The notes: generated by a model not told the origin, from the sequence alone. DNA of 64,000 nt from Amycolatopsis solani (GCF_033441515.1 NZ_JAWQJT010000001.1:682001-746000); one strand, 5' to 3'. Shown: positions 26,116 through 34,533, counted from the stretch's first letter. A program made the numbers and translations.

Positions 26116-26804
26116 CCGTGCCGACCGCCGTGGGCCACGGGCCCGTCTTCATGTTCGCCGAGCGCGTGTTCGGCCGCTCCGCGGCCGTGCCGGTGAGCAG
26201 GCAGGCGTCCGACGACGAACGCGCCGAGGCGGCGAAGGCCGAGGCGTGGGAGCTCGTGCGCGCCGCCCAGGACGGCGACTCGTCCGCCTTCGGCCGGCTC
26301 TACGACCGCTACGTCGACGTCGTCTACCGGTACGTCCTGTTCCGGCTCGGCGACCGCGACCTGGCCGAGGACGTCACCAGCGAGACGTTCCTGCGCGCGC
26401 TGCGCCGGATCACGTCGGTGAGCTACCAGGGGCGTGACGTCGGCGCCTGGTTCGTCACCATCGCCCGCAACCTCGTGCTCGACCACGTGAAGTCGAGCCG
26501 GTTCAAGCTCGAAGTGGTCACCGACGAAGTGACCGAGCCGGGCTCGGCGCCGTTCAGCGTCGGCGCGACCGCCCAGGCGGGCCCCGAGCAGGAGGCCATC
26601 TCCCGCGCGACCCGCACCGAGCTGCTGCGCTGCGTCGCGGAACTGGGCGACGACCAGCGGGAATGCATCATCCTGCGCTTCCTGCAGGGTCTGTCGGTGG
26701 CGGAGACGGCCGAGATCATGAACCGCAACGAGGGCGCGATCAAGGCGCTCCAGCACCGCGCGGTACGCCGATTGGCACAACTCCTGCCCACCGGATTGCG
26801 CTGA
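26112..26804 (+). CDS. bldN: ECF RNA polymerase sigma factor, BldN type
   Basis: 230 residues. About 45 non-conserved N-terminal residues precede region 2 (DSSAFGRLYDRYVDVVYRYVLFRLGDRDLAEDVTSETFLRAL) and region 4 (LGDDQRECIILRFLQGLSVAETAEIMNRNEGAIKALQHRAVRRL). An N-terminal extension is also known in Streptomyces BldN, where it is removed by proteolysis. The gene lies between the rex-hemA locus and proC and is followed by an RsbN-like gene, the same neighbourhood as bldN in S. coelicolor. In Streptomyces BldN directs genes for aerial development such as chaplins and rodlins. ATG set by GGAGG. Confidence 0.85.
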   Translation: MTVPTAVGHGPVFMFAERVFGRSAAVPVSRQASDDERAEAAKAEAWELVRAAQDGDSSAFGRLYDRYVDVVYRYVLFRLGDRDLAEDVTSETFLRALRRITSVSYQGRDVGAWFVTIARNLVLDHVKSSRFKLEVVTDEVTEPGSAPFSVGATAQAGPEQEAISRATRTELLRCVAELGDDQRECIILRFLQGLSVAETAEIMNRNEGAIKALQHRAVRRLAQLLPTGLR

Positions 26805-26815
26805 TCCCGCGAACT

Positions 26816-26835
26816 TTCCGGTCCGTCGACCGGAA
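26816..26835 (+). terminator. Hairpin after bldN
   Basis: TTCCGGTC-CGTC-GACCGGAA, a perfect 8-bp stem with a 4-base loop starting 12 bp after the bldN stop, without a T run. It may attenuate read-through from bldN into the anti-sigma gene, which has its own candidate promoter just downstream. Confidence 0.45.
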
Positions 26836-26837
26836 CC

Positions 26838-26866
26838 GGTAACCCCCGCGCCTTCTGGATCGTTAC
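26838..26866 (+). promoter_or_regulatory. Candidate BldN-dependent promoter of the anti-sigma gene
   Basis: GGTAAC (26838) - 17 bp - CGTTAC (26861), close to the Streptomyces BldN consensus CGTAAC-N16-CGTTGA. It lies 53 bp before the GTG of the anti-sigma gene. In Streptomyces rsbN is itself transcribed by BldN, giving negative feedback; this site would keep that logic. Confidence 0.5.
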
Positions 26867-26919
26867 TCCTGCCAGACCGGTTTGTCAGGACCGGTCATGG
26901 CCGGAGATGGAGCTGCGCA

Positions 26920-27990
26920 GTGAGGTTTGCGCGTGAGCGAGCCGAGATCGACCGGTTCGCGCGTGCCCTGGAGCCGTCCCCGGTACGCCGGGACGGCGAG
27001 TTCGCCGACGAACTGGCCCTCGTCGGCGCGCTGCGCGACCTCGGTGCGGCCGGGGCCCCGGACCTGGAAACCCGGCAGCGGATCCGCGCGGAGATCGCGG
27101 GCCGCCTGGAGACGGCGGCGGCCACCCCGCGTCGGAGGTGGCGGCCGCGGACCGCCGACCTGGTGGCCGCCGCGCTCTTCCTCGTCCTGGTGCTCTCGGG
27201 CCTGACGCTGGTGCTGTCCCGGAACGCGCTGCCCGGTGACGCGCTGTACGGCGTGAAGCGGGCCGGGGAGTCGACGGCGCTGGGCCTGACGTTCGGCGAC
27301 CAGGCGAAGGCGCAGAAGCACCTGGAGTTCGCCACCAACCGGATCACCGAACTCGGCGAGCTGGCCGAAGCGGGCGCGAGCCCGGCCGACTACCGGACCG
27401 CGTACGACGACTTCGCCGCCGACCTCAAGGCGGGTGTCTCCCAGCTGGCCGCGGTCGCGACGAGCGACAGCGGCGGGGCGCAGGCACTGGCCGACGTCCG
27501 GCTGTGGGCGCGTAACCAGGCGGCCCGCCTGGCGTCGCAGCCGCTGCCGGCGGACGCGGCGCCGGTGTTCGGCGACGTCCGCGACCTGCTGGGGAAGGTC
27601 CAGGAGCGCACGAGCGGGCTGGTCGCCCGGCTGAACTGCTACGAGATCACCACCGGCACCTCCGACGACCTCGGCCTGCTCCCGGCGACCGGCGAGTGCA
27701 CGGCCCGGCCGGCCCCGGCCGCCGGCGAGCAGCCGTCGTCTGCCCCGGCTTCGCCGTCGTCGGGGGAAAGCACCGCGCCGGTGGTGACGGGCACGCAGCT
27801 GCCGCCGTCGGACGCGGCCGCCACCCCGGGCATCCCGGCGCCGACCGGTGGCGTGACGCCGCCGCCGGTGTACGGCGGTCAGCCGACGACCACCACCCGG
27901 CCGCCGTCGACCACCCCGACGACGTCGTCGCCGCCGCTGGTTTCGATCCCGCCGTTGCTGCCGGGGCTGCCCCCGATCGTCATCGGCTGA
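26920..27990 (+). CDS. rsbN: RsbN-like transmembrane anti-sigma factor (DUF5667)
   Basis: About 356 residues. A cytoplasmic N-terminal domain (1-78) for sigma binding, a single membrane helix (about 83-103, [20 protein letters not shown]), then an extracytoplasmic DUF5667 domain ([21 protein letters not shown]...[14 protein letters not shown]) and a Pro/Thr/Ser-rich tail. GTG start with GGAG 7 bp upstream. It follows bldN by 115 bp as rsbN does in Streptomyces, where it holds BldN inactive at the membrane. The N-terminal domain is too divergent to prove binding from sequence alone. Confidence 0.8.
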   Translation: MRFARERAEIDRFARALEPSPVRRDGEFADELALVGALRDLGAAGAPDLETRQRIRAEIAGRLETAAATPRRRWRPRTADLVAAALFLVLVLSGLTLVLSRNALPGDALYGVKRAGESTALGLTFGDQAKAQKHLEFATNRITELGELAEAGASPADYRTAYDDFAADLKAGVSQLAAVATSDSGGAQALADVRLWARNQAARLASQPLPADAAPVFGDVRDLLGKVQERTSGLVARLNCYEITTGTSDDLGLLPATGECTARPAPAAGEQPSSAPASPSSGESTAPVVTGTQLPPSDAAATPGIPAPTGGVTPPPVYGGQPTTTTRPPSTTPTTSSPPLVSIPPLLPGLPPIVIG

Positions 27991-28100
27991 GGTCCCGGCC
28001 ACACCTGCGACGGGACCGTGGGCGGCTCGCTACCCTGTGCGAAGGTCCCGGAGGTTCACGGGGACGTGGCCGGACGTGGGCAGACGTGGAGGCGGTGTGC

Positions 28101-28994
28101 GTGTCAGCTTGGCGTGGCAGGGATAAGAGTCAGGAGCTCGAACGGCTCGCCGCGCTCGCGGGCGAAGCGTCGGCCGAAGCCGCGCACGCCCGCGTGGTCG
28201 CCGAGCCCCCGGCCCCGCCCGCGCCGCCGGACCTGACCGCGGCGGCGTTCTTCGACGTCGACAACACGATGATGATGGGCGCGTCGATCTTCTACTTCGC
28301 CCGCGGGCTCGCGGCGCGCAAGTTCTTCACCTCCGCCGACCTGGCCGGGTTCGTCTGGGGCCAGATCAAGTTCCGGCTCGGCGGCCGTGAGAACAAGGAA
28401 GACATCAAGACCCACCGCGAGCGCGCGCTGTCCTTCGTGGCCGGCCGCACGGTCGCGGAGCTGACGTCGATCAGCGAAGAGATCTACGACGAGCTGATGG
28501 CCGACAAGATCTGGTCCGGCACGCGCGCGCTGGCCCAGATGCACCTGGACGCCGGCCAGCGGGTCTGGCTGGTGACGGCGACCCCGATCGAGCTGGCGGC
28601 GATCATCTCCCGCCGCCTGGGCCTCACCGGCGCGCTCGGCACGGTCGCCGAGACCCGCGACGGCGTGTACACCGGACGGCTGGTGGGCGACCTCCTGCAC
28701 GGCCGCGCGAAGGCGCACGCCGTGCGCGCGCTGGCGTCGCGCGAAGGGCTGAACCTCAAGCGCTGCACGGCGTATTCGGACTCGGCCAACGACATCCCGA
28801 TGCTGTCGTCGGTGGGCACGGCGGTGGCCGTCAACCCGGACGGCGGCCTGCGCGACGTGGCCCGCGCCCGCGGCTGGGAGATCCGCGACTTCCGCACCGG
28901 CCGCAAGGCGGCGAAGATCGGCGTGCCGTCGGTCCTGGGCGCCGGCGCGCTGGCGGGCGCGGTAGCCGCGGGCATGGCCTACCGCCGCCGCTGA
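28101..28994 (+). CDS. HAD-IB family phosphatase (SerB1-like)
   Basis: About 297 residues. HAD motif [12 protein letters not shown] (about 49-59), motif [12 protein letters not shown], and motif [16 protein letters not shown]; a hydrophobic C-terminal helix ([17 protein letters not shown]) may anchor it. The start GTG at 28101 follows GGAGG by 9 bp; upstream GTGs lack spacing. Related to SerB (phosphoserine phosphatase) and to mycobacterial SerB1 (Rv0505c), which lies near the same acyltransferase and epimerase. Substrate could be phosphoserine or a phospholipid intermediate; the pairing with a PlsC-type neighbour leaves that open. Confidence 0.85.
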   Translation: MSAWRGRDKSQELERLAALAGEASAEAAHARVVAEPPAPPAPPDLTAAAFFDVDNTMMMGASIFYFARGLAARKFFTSADLAGFVWGQIKFRLGGRENKEDIKTHRERALSFVAGRTVAELTSISEEIYDELMADKIWSGTRALAQMHLDAGQRVWLVTATPIELAAIISRRLGLTGALGTVAETRDGVYTGRLVGDLLHGRAKAHAVRALASREGLNLKRCTAYSDSANDIPMLSSVGTAVAVNPDGGLRDVARARGWEIRDFRTGRKAAKIGVPSVLGAGALAGAVAAGMAYRRR

Positions 28995-29009
28995 GGCCCG
29001 GTGCAAGTT

Positions 29010-29055
29010 CTCGTGAGTGTTTAGGACGGTTCTAACCGTCCTAAACACTCACGAG
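29010..29055. repeat. Intergenic inverted repeat, family A, at a convergent junction
   Basis: Perfect 22-bp arms (29010-29031 and 29034-29055) around CT. Arm begins CTCGTGAGTGTTTAGGACGG; centre GGTTCTAACC. It occupies the gap between the convergent HAD phosphatase and acyltransferase genes and would form an equally strong hairpin in both transcripts. Confidence 0.9.
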
Positions 29056-29057
29056 GC

Positions 29058-30155
29058 TCAGCCGCGGAAGACCGACTTCCGCTGGGAGAGGCGCTGGTAC
29101 AGGGTTTGCTGGATCGACTCGCGGACCTGGTCGGTCAGCTGGAACACCAGCATCGGGTCCTCCACCGCCTCCGGCTCGAACTCGTCCGTGCGGATCGGCT
29201 CGCCGAACTCGATGCTCCACTTCGTCGGCAGCGGCAGCGCGCCCAGCAGGCCGAAGTGCGGGAAGAACGGCGTCACCGGGAAGTACGGCAGGCCCAGCAT
29301 CCGGGCCAGCACCTTGATGTCGCCGAGCTTCGGGTAGATCTCCTCGGCGCCGATCACCGACACCGGGATGATCGGCACGCCGGCGCGCACCGCGGCCGAC
29401 ACGAAGCCGCCGCGGCCGAAGCGCTGCAGCTTGTAGCGGGACGAGAACGGCTTGCCGATGCCCTTGAAGCCCTCCGGCCACACGCCGACCAGCTCGCCCT
29501 TGCGCAGCAGGCGTTCCGCGTCCTCGTTGCACGCCAGCGTCTGGCCCGACTTGCGCGCGAACGACCCCACCAGCGGCACCTGGAACACCAGGTCGGCGCC
29601 GAGGCCGCGCAGGTGACGGCCGCCGGTCTCGTCGTGGACCGCGACCGCCGTCATCAGCGAGTCCAGCGGCACCGTGCCCGAGTGGTTCGACACCAGCAGC
29701 GCGCCGCCCTCGGCCGGGAGGTTCTCGACGCCGTGGGTATCGACGCGGAACCAGTTCTTGTACAGCGCGCGCAGCGGCGGCAGGAACACGGCGTCGGTCA
29801 GCTCGGCGTCGAAGCCGAACTCGTCGACGGTGTAGTCGCCGGTCAAGCGGTCGCGGATGAAGCCGAGCGCCGAGCGCGCGGCAGCCGAAAGGGGCTCTTC
29901 CGGGGCTTCCTTCTCAGCACCCGGGAAGGCGACGACCGGCGCGTCTCTCCGCGCGGCCTCTTCCTCGCGGAGGTCGCGCTCGGCCGCCGGTTTCTCCCGG
30001 CCCGGTCCGTGCAGCGGGATGACCTGAGCTTCGGCACCGCCCACCGTTTCCGCCTCGCTTCCGAAGTCGTCCAAGTCGTGCGGCCTGCTGTGACAACCGG
30101 AGCTTCGCTCCGGGCTGGGGGCTTCGCCACCCAGACCCCCGAAAGGCCTGCTCAT
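29058..30155 (-). CDS. 1-acylglycerol-3-phosphate O-acyltransferase family protein (PlsC-type)
   Basis: About 365 residues. A disordered charged N-terminus (1-85), then the acyltransferase domain with LLVSNHSGTVPLD (HX4D catalytic motif, in a NHxxxxD form), GVWPEGFKGIGKP (motif III) and VPIIPVSVIGAEE (motif IV). Transfers an acyl chain to a glycerol- or related phosphate backbone at the membrane. ATG at 30155 overlaps the stop of the upstream epimerase gene (ATGA). The M. tuberculosis pair Rv0501-Rv0502 has the same order. Its tail ends 3 bp from a family A repeat. Confidence 0.88.
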   Translation of the reverse strand: MSRPFGGLGGEAPSPERSSGCHSRPHDLDDFGSEAETVGGAEAQVIPLHGPGREKPAAERDLREEEAARRDAPVVAFPGAEKEAPEEPLSAAARSALGFIRDRLTGDYTVDEFGFDAELTDAVFLPPLRALYKNWFRVDTHGVENLPAEGGALLVSNHSGTVPLDSLMTAVAVHDETGGRHLRGLGADLVFQVPLVGSFARKSGQTLACNEDAERLLRKGELVGVWPEGFKGIGKPFSSRYKLQRFGRGGFVSAAVRAGVPIIPVSVIGAEEIYPKLGDIKVLARMLGLPYFPVTPFFPHFGLLGALPLPTKWSIEFGEPIRTDEFEPEAVEDPMLVFQLTDQVRESIQQTLYQRLSQRKSVFRG

Positions 30156-31198
30156 CGGTTCGCCTGCCCCGTCGCCGCGGCGACGAGGACCTTGCCTGCC
30201 AGGCCCGCCAGCTTGGCGCCGTCGAGCACCGGCCGCAAGCCGCGTCCGACGATGTAGTCGTCGAACGCCTCCCGCGTGGTCCACCGCGGGGTGTACCCGA
30301 ACTCGTTCTTCAGCTTGGTGATGTCGACGACCCGGCCGAAGTTCAGCAGCCGGACCTGGTCGGCGGAGAAGTCCACGACCCGCGCGCCGCGCAGGACCTT
30401 GCCGACCGAGGGCACCACGCTCCGCGGCATCGGCAGCTCGACCCGGCCCGCTCGCCGGATCGCCTGCGACAACGTGAGTACCCCTTCGGAACCGACGTTG
30501 AACACGCCGGGCCGGTCGGTCAGGGTCGCGCGTTCGAGCACGGCCAGCGCGTCCGAAGAGTGCAGCAGCTGGATCCGGGCGTCGTAACCGAAGACCGTCG
30601 GCACCACCGGCAGCGCGAAGTAGCGCGAAAGAACGGTGTCCGTCGACGGCCCGATGATGTTGGCGAAGCGGAACAGCGTCGTGGTGATGTCGGGGCGGCG
30701 GCGCACGAGACCGCGCACGTAGCCCTCCATCTCCACGGCGTCCTTCGCGTACCCGCTGGTCGAGGTCGGGATGAGCTCGGAGTCCTCGGTGAACACCGCC
30801 TGCGAGCGGGCGCCGGCGCCGTAGACGGCCGCCGTCGACTTCACCACCAGCTTGCGGACCAGGGGCGAGCGCTGGCACGCGGCGAGCAGCCGCATCGTGC
30901 CGATGACGTTGACTTCCTTGATCGCCGTGCGGCGGCCCGGCCCGGCCGGGTGCGCGGTGCAGGACGCGTGCACCACCGTGTCGACCTTGGCGGTGCTGAT
31001 CACCTTGGCGATCAGCGGGTTCCGGATGTCCGCGCGCACGAACTCGGCGTGGCCCATGCGCTGCAGGACCGTCTTCGCCGGGGGGACCGTGTCGACGCCG
31101 ATGACCCGCTCGAAATCGGGGTTGTTGCCCAACCGGGCGAGCAGTTTCCCGCCCAGTTCGCCGGCTACCCCGGTGACGAGCACGATGTTCGACGGCAT
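30152..31198 (-). CDS. NAD-dependent epimerase/dehydratase family protein (GalE2-like)
   Basis: 348 residues, extended short-chain dehydrogenase fold: nucleotide loop VLVTGVAGELGGKL (about 6-19), acidic VIGVDTVPP, KSTAAVYGAG, and C-terminal substrate domain. The catalytic Tyr segment reads TSTSGYAKDAVEMEGY, where the residue four after Tyr is Ala and not the usual Lys, so classical YxxxK chemistry is doubtful. ATG start downstream of a 255-bp gap. Paired with the acyltransferase by ATGA overlap, as in M. tuberculosis Rv0501-Rv0502; probably in envelope lipid or sugar metabolism. No galactose-pathway evidence. Confidence 0.85.
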   Translation of the reverse strand: MPSNIVLVTGVAGELGGKLLARLGNNPDFERVIGVDTVPPAKTVLQRMGHAEFVRADIRNPLIAKVISTAKVDTVVHASCTAHPAGPGRRTAIKEVNVIGTMRLLAACQRSPLVRKLVVKSTAAVYGAGARSQAVFTEDSELIPTSTSGYAKDAVEMEGYVRGLVRRRPDITTTLFRFANIIGPSTDTVLSRYFALPVVPTVFGYDARIQLLHSSDALAVLERATLTDRPGVFNVGSEGVLTLSQAIRRAGRVELPMPRSVVPSVGKVLRGARVVDFSADQVRLLNFGRVVDITKLKNEFGYTPRWTTREAFDDYIVGRGLRPVLDGAKLAGLAGKVLVAAATGQANR

Positions 31199-31406
31199 GC
31201 GACTCCCTGCGGCGTAGGGCGTGGTGGGGGTGGACGATCACCCGAAGTGCGCGGGCCTGCACTCACTGGAAGCATCGCGCGGACGCCCTTGAGATGTTAC
31301 CGCTCTTCAGTGGTAGCTCCGGGGTGTCTTACGTGCTATTAACCGCTTTCCCCCGGGAAAGCGACGAAGACCTCACTCGAACGGGGGGAACGGCCCACCA
31401 CATGGA

Positions 31407-31437
31407 CGTGGCCCGTCCAGAGACTGGACGGGCCACG
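31407..31437 (-). terminator. Hairpin behind the small basic protein gene
   Basis: CGTGGCCCGTCCAG pairs perfectly with CTGGACGGGCCACG (14 bp) around AGA. It lies 17 bp beyond the stop of the 33-residue gene on the minus strand; no T run, the form common in actinobacteria. Confidence 0.6.
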
Positions 31438-31453
31438 GTCACACCGAGCAGGA

Positions 31454-31555
31454 TTACTTGCCGGCCTTACGACGCTGGACGCGCGTACGGCGAAGCAGCT
31501 TGCGGTGCTTCTTCTTCGACATGCGCTTGCGGCGCTTCTTGATCACAGAGCCCAT
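31454..31555 (-). CDS. 33-residue highly basic bS22/AURKAIP1-like protein
   Basis: ATG at 31555 with a good AAGGAG (spacing 7) opens a 33-residue frame, [20 protein letters not shown] followed by [13 protein letters not shown], of which more than half is Lys/Arg. This matches the short AURKAIP1/COX24-domain proteins of actinobacteria (M. tuberculosis Rv0500B), known as a ribosome-associated protein (bS22). It lies between the epimerase and the excisionase-like gene, the same as Rv0500A-Rv0500B-Rv0501. Strong candidate for a highly expressed structural peptide. Confidence 0.88.
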   Translation of the reverse strand: MGSVIKKRRKRMSKKKHRKLLRRTRVQRRKAGK

Positions 31556-31710
31556 GGGCGCTCCTTAGGTCGTCGTCGGTCACGCTGCCCGGCGCAGCGT
31601 CCAACGGGTGGAGCGCACAGGCACGAGCGGTTTTCCAGGTTACCCGGCACCCGGCGCGGGCCGGTCGGCGGGCACGTCGTAACGCGACGTGCCGCCGGCC
31701 GAGGCGTGGA

Positions 31711-31926
31711 TCAACCCACGTCGTAGTAAGCACCCTGGAGGTACTCGTGCACTGCTTTCTCCGGCACCCGGAAGGACTTCCCGACCCTGACGGCGGGCAG
31801 CTCACCCGAGTGCACGAGACGGTAGACGGTCATCTTGGAGACCCGCATCAGCGTGGCCACCTCCGCGACCGTCAGGAACTGGACCTGCCCGACTGCCGGC
31901 AGATCCTCCTTCTTGTTCGGCGACAT
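31711..31926 (-). CDS. Excisionase-type helix-turn-helix DNA-binding protein
   Basis: About 71 residues. VQFLTVAEVATLMRVSKMTVYRLVHSGELPAVRVGKSFRVPEKAVHEYL is a MerR/excisionase winged helix (residues 17-65). The ATG at 31926 fits the family length; a long in-frame extension upstream looks non-coding. In M. tuberculosis the homologue (Rv0500A) follows proC. Despite the name the family is chromosomal and conserved, and nothing here suggests a phage. Single small gene; role unknown but probably transcriptional. Confidence 0.87.
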   Translation of the reverse strand: MSPNKKEDLPAVGQVQFLTVAEVATLMRVSKMTVYRLVHSGELPAVRVGKSFRVPEKAVHEYLQGAYYDVG

Positions 31927-32140
31927 GTTTACCGCGTCCTTCGACACGCGTCGCGCCACGAGGCTTCCCCACCTGTGGTACCGACACGCACGTGCTCTAT
32001 CGAGAGTAGCGGGACTGGTGGGACTAATGCGACGCCTGTCACCGAGATGGGCCCCTACCAGCGCTAACGCACAGGCACCCGCGCGTGCAAGACCCGAGTA
32101 ATCGCCCATTTCGGCGAATCCGGACCGGTTCGGGGCGCGC

Positions 32141-32953
32141 TCAGGCCTCGTCGTGAGCCTTGCCGAGCTCCACCGAGCGGTCCTTCGCGGCTTCGATGGC
32201 CGCCAGGAGAGCCGCGCGCACGCCGTGCTTCTCCAGCTCGCGGATGGCGTTGATGGTGGTGCCCGCGGGCGACGTCACGGCCTCGCGCAGCAGCACCGGG
32301 TGCTCCTCGGACTCGGCGAGCATCTTCGCCGCCCCGACGGCCGACTGGATGATCAGCTGCCCGGCGAGCGCGCGCGGCAGCCCGAGCAGGATGCCGGCGT
32401 CGATCATGGCCTCGACCAGGAAGAAGAAGTAGGCCGGCCCGGACCCCGACAACGCCGTGACGGCGTCCTGCTGCCCCTCCGGCACCTCGACGACCTGCCC
32501 GACGTGCGAGAGCAGGTCCCGCACCACGGCGAGGTGCTCCGCGGTGGCGTACCGGCCGGCGGAGATGGCGCTCATGGCCTCGTTGACCAGCATCGGCGTG
32601 TTCGGCATGACCCGCACGACCGGCACCCCGTCGGCGAGCCGCCGCTCGTAGAGGGAGGTGGGCAGCCCGGCGCACAGCGAGACGACCAGCGACGACGGCC
32701 CGAGCAGCGGCGCCAGCTCGTCGAGCACCGGGTCGATGTCCTGCGGCTTCACGGCGACGACCAGGACGTCGGCCTGCTTGGCCGCGTCCTCGACCTCGAC
32801 GCCGCGGACGCCGTAGCGCGCGGTGAGCTCTTCGACGCGCGCCGGGTACCGCTCGGTGAAGAGCAGGTCGCCCGGCTCGTGGCCGCCGTGCAGCAGCCCC
32901 GAGAGCAACGCCTCGCCGATCTTGCCCGCACCCAGCACCGCGATGACCGTCAT
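32141..32953 (-). CDS. proC: Pyrroline-5-carboxylate reductase
   Basis: 270 residues. Final step of proline synthesis. Rossmann motif AVLGAGKIGEALLSG (5-19), VKPQDI, CAGLP and VVRVMPNTPMLVNEA, then the C-terminal dimerisation domain with VTALSGSGPAYFFFLVEAM and SPAGTTINAIRELE. ATG start. It follows the 612-bp repeat-rich gap (32954-33565) and precedes the HTH gene, as in M. tuberculosis Rv0500-Rv0500A. Confidence 0.95.
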   Translation of the reverse strand: MTVIAVLGAGKIGEALLSGLLHGGHEPGDLLFTERYPARVEELTARYGVRGVEVEDAAKQADVLVVAVKPQDIDPVLDELAPLLGPSSLVVSLCAGLPTSLYERRLADGVPVVRVMPNTPMLVNEAMSAISAGRYATAEHLAVVRDLLSHVGQVVEVPEGQQDAVTALSGSGPAYFFFLVEAMIDAGILLGLPRALAGQLIIQSAVGAAKMLAESEEHPVLLREAVTSPAGTTINAIRELEKHGVRAALLAAIEAAKDRSVELGKAHDEA

Positions 32954-33062
32954 GTACCCAAGCGTGCCAAACCCGCCTCGGCCGCCCGGTGCCGGGGCGC
33001 GGCCTGCGTCGCCTGCTCCCCTGGGCGGTCACCGCACGCCGGTTCCGGGTCTCGCTCGAAAG

Positions 33063-33115
33063 GTCGCGAATGACTCATTGGGGACCTCCGACGTCCCGAA
33101 TGAGTCATTCGCGAC
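33063..33115. repeat. Intergenic inverted repeat, family B copy 5
   Basis: 23-bp arms (33063-33085, 33093-33115) beginning GTCGCGAATGACTCATT, one mismatch, 7-base loop. Nearly identical, including flanks, to copy 6 about 302 bp away. The gap 32954-33565 contains no gene I can support, only this set of repeats. Confidence 0.9.
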
Positions 33116-33364
33116 ACCGCCGCCCGCCCTCGGAGCCCAAGCCGCAGCCGGACCGGGGCCGGGCCTGGTCCTCGGCACCCGCGGCGGGCTCTGCCCGCGC
33201 CACCGACCGCCACCTCGGCGAAGCTGCGCTGTTGGGCACCGCGCCTCCGCGCAGCCGCCGGGCGCAGCCCGGCACGTCCCGCGCCGGCGGGCGTCACCCG
33301 AGGCTTGCTCCCCCGGTGGTCGGGGCACGCCGGTTCCCGGGTCTCGTGGGACGCCCGCCCAAAG

Positions 33365-33417
33365 GTCGCGAATGACTCATTCGAGACCTCCGACGCCCCG
33401 AATGAGTCATTCGCGAC
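33365..33417. repeat. Intergenic inverted repeat, family B copy 6
   Basis: Perfect 19-bp arms GTCGCGAATGACTCATTCG (33365-33383) and complement (33399-33417), 15-base loop. With copy 5 it forms a direct duplication of about 65 bp (AAAGGTCGCGAATGA... to ...GACACCGCCGCCCG), suggesting duplication of the whole unit. Confidence 0.9.
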
Positions 33418-33482
33418 ACCGCCGCCCGGCCCGAGCCGCCGCTCAGCCGCCCGCGGCCGGGGCGCGGCCACGCCGGTTCCCG

Positions 33483-33565
33483 ACGCCCTGAAGGGGATGT
33501 TGCTCTCATCTCACGCCCTGAAGGGGACTTTCCTCGCATCTGATGCCGGCAACGTCCCCTTCAGG
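33483..33565. repeat. Repeat family C: two direct 30-bp units plus an inverted arm
   Basis: ACGCCCTGAAGGGGA starts at 33483 and again at 33513 (30-bp period), and GTCCCCTTCAGG at 33554-33565 pairs with CCTGAAGGGGAC at 33517-33528 (12-bp stem, 25-base loop). It ends at the base before the thioesterase stop codon, so it would form at the 3' end of that leftward transcript. Confidence 0.8.
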
Positions 33566-34399
33566 TCAGCCGCCCGGGGCCGGGGCTGGGGCGAGGCCGA
33601 GCTGGCGGGCCTGGCAGACCAGCCGGCCCTGGGAATCCACCACCGTCGCGTCCGAGTCGAACCACGACTCGTGGACCGACCTCGACTCCACCACCACCCG
33701 CAGCCAGCCCGGGGCCGGGCGCGTGCGCAGCAGCGCCGTCAGCTGGACCGTCGGGGCCCAGCCGATGCGGCCCAGGTTCATCACCACCGGCGGGTTGACG
33801 TCCGAGGCCAGCAGCGTGAAGTACGGGTCGACCAGGCTGTGCCGCGGCCGGACCCACAGGCGCATGCGGGGTGGCTCGTCCGTGCGGCCGGCCAGGTAGC
33901 CCGCGGTCGCCGGGTCCAGGCGCACCTCGCAGCCCTTGGCCAGGTTGAACGGGCCCTCCGTGCTCTCCGCCATGGCGAGCGCGCCCGGGGGCGGCTCCGC
34001 GGCCATCGCCGGGACGTCCGTCCACTCCGGGCGGCGCATCGGGAGCCGTCCGGTCGTGACCCTGGCCTCGACGCAGCTGCGGCCGCGCTGCTCCAGCCGG
34101 ACCTCCACGACCGTCGCGCGGCGGCCGACCTTGCGGACGTCCGTGCGCAGGAGCACCGGGCCCAGCGCCGGGGCGTGCAGGAACTCCGCGCTGACGACGA
34201 GGGGTTCCGCGTGCGGCTCCCCGCGTTCGTGCAGGGCGGCGATCGCCGCCTTGGCCAGGAGGGCCAGCAGGAAACCCCCGTGCGGGTGCGAGCCGATGGC
34301 CCATTCCGCGCGCAGCACCGCGGTGAAGGTGCCGTCCCCCAGCGACCGCGCCGCACTGGCCGTGTCGAAGGACACGGCGGTGCCGTCCGTTCCGCTCAC
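33566..34399 (-). CDS. Thioesterase family protein (double hot-dog, TesB-like)
   Basis: 277 residues. The N-terminal hot-dog half has GSHPHGGFLLALLAKAAIAAL and the central helix typical of acyl-CoA thioesterases; PLVVSAEFLHAPALGPVLLRT follows. The C-terminal half (about 150-270: LWVRPRHSLVDPYFTLLASDVNPPVVMN) is a second hot-dog with an Asp in the catalytic area. Probably hydrolyses acyl-CoA. GTG start. In M. tuberculosis the gene upstream of proC (Rv0499) has the same place. Substrate unknown. Confidence 0.8.
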   Translation of the reverse strand: MSGTDGTAVSFDTASAARSLGDGTFTAVLRAEWAIGSHPHGGFLLALLAKAAIAALHERGEPHAEPLVVSAEFLHAPALGPVLLRTDVRKVGRRATVVEVRLEQRGRSCVEARVTTGRLPMRRPEWTDVPAMAAEPPPGALAMAESTEGPFNLAKGCEVRLDPATAGYLAGRTDEPPRMRLWVRPRHSLVDPYFTLLASDVNPPVVMNLGRIGWAPTVQLTALLRTRPAPGWLRVVVESRSVHESWFDSDATVVDSQGRLVCQARQLGLAPAPAPGG

Positions 34400-34533
34400 G
34401 AACGCTCCGCGCCGATCGGGGAATCCGGGAAGGGGACGATCAACGCGGGCGACGGGTTCACGGTCCGAACTTTACGGGTTGTGCCCGCGGAAATGGAGTC
34501 GGGCGTAGTCGTGTCCTGTCGGAACGTGCTCGT

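Noticed and set aside
31711..31926. Excisionase-like gene as evidence of a prophage or integrative element
   Set aside because: The neighbourhood is conserved core synteny with mycobacteria and there is no integrase, att repeat or phage gene.
33483..33565. Riboswitch or leader in the proC-thioesterase gap
   Set aside because: The structure is made of dispersed simple repeats and lies at the 3' end of the thioesterase gene rather than ahead of a start codon.
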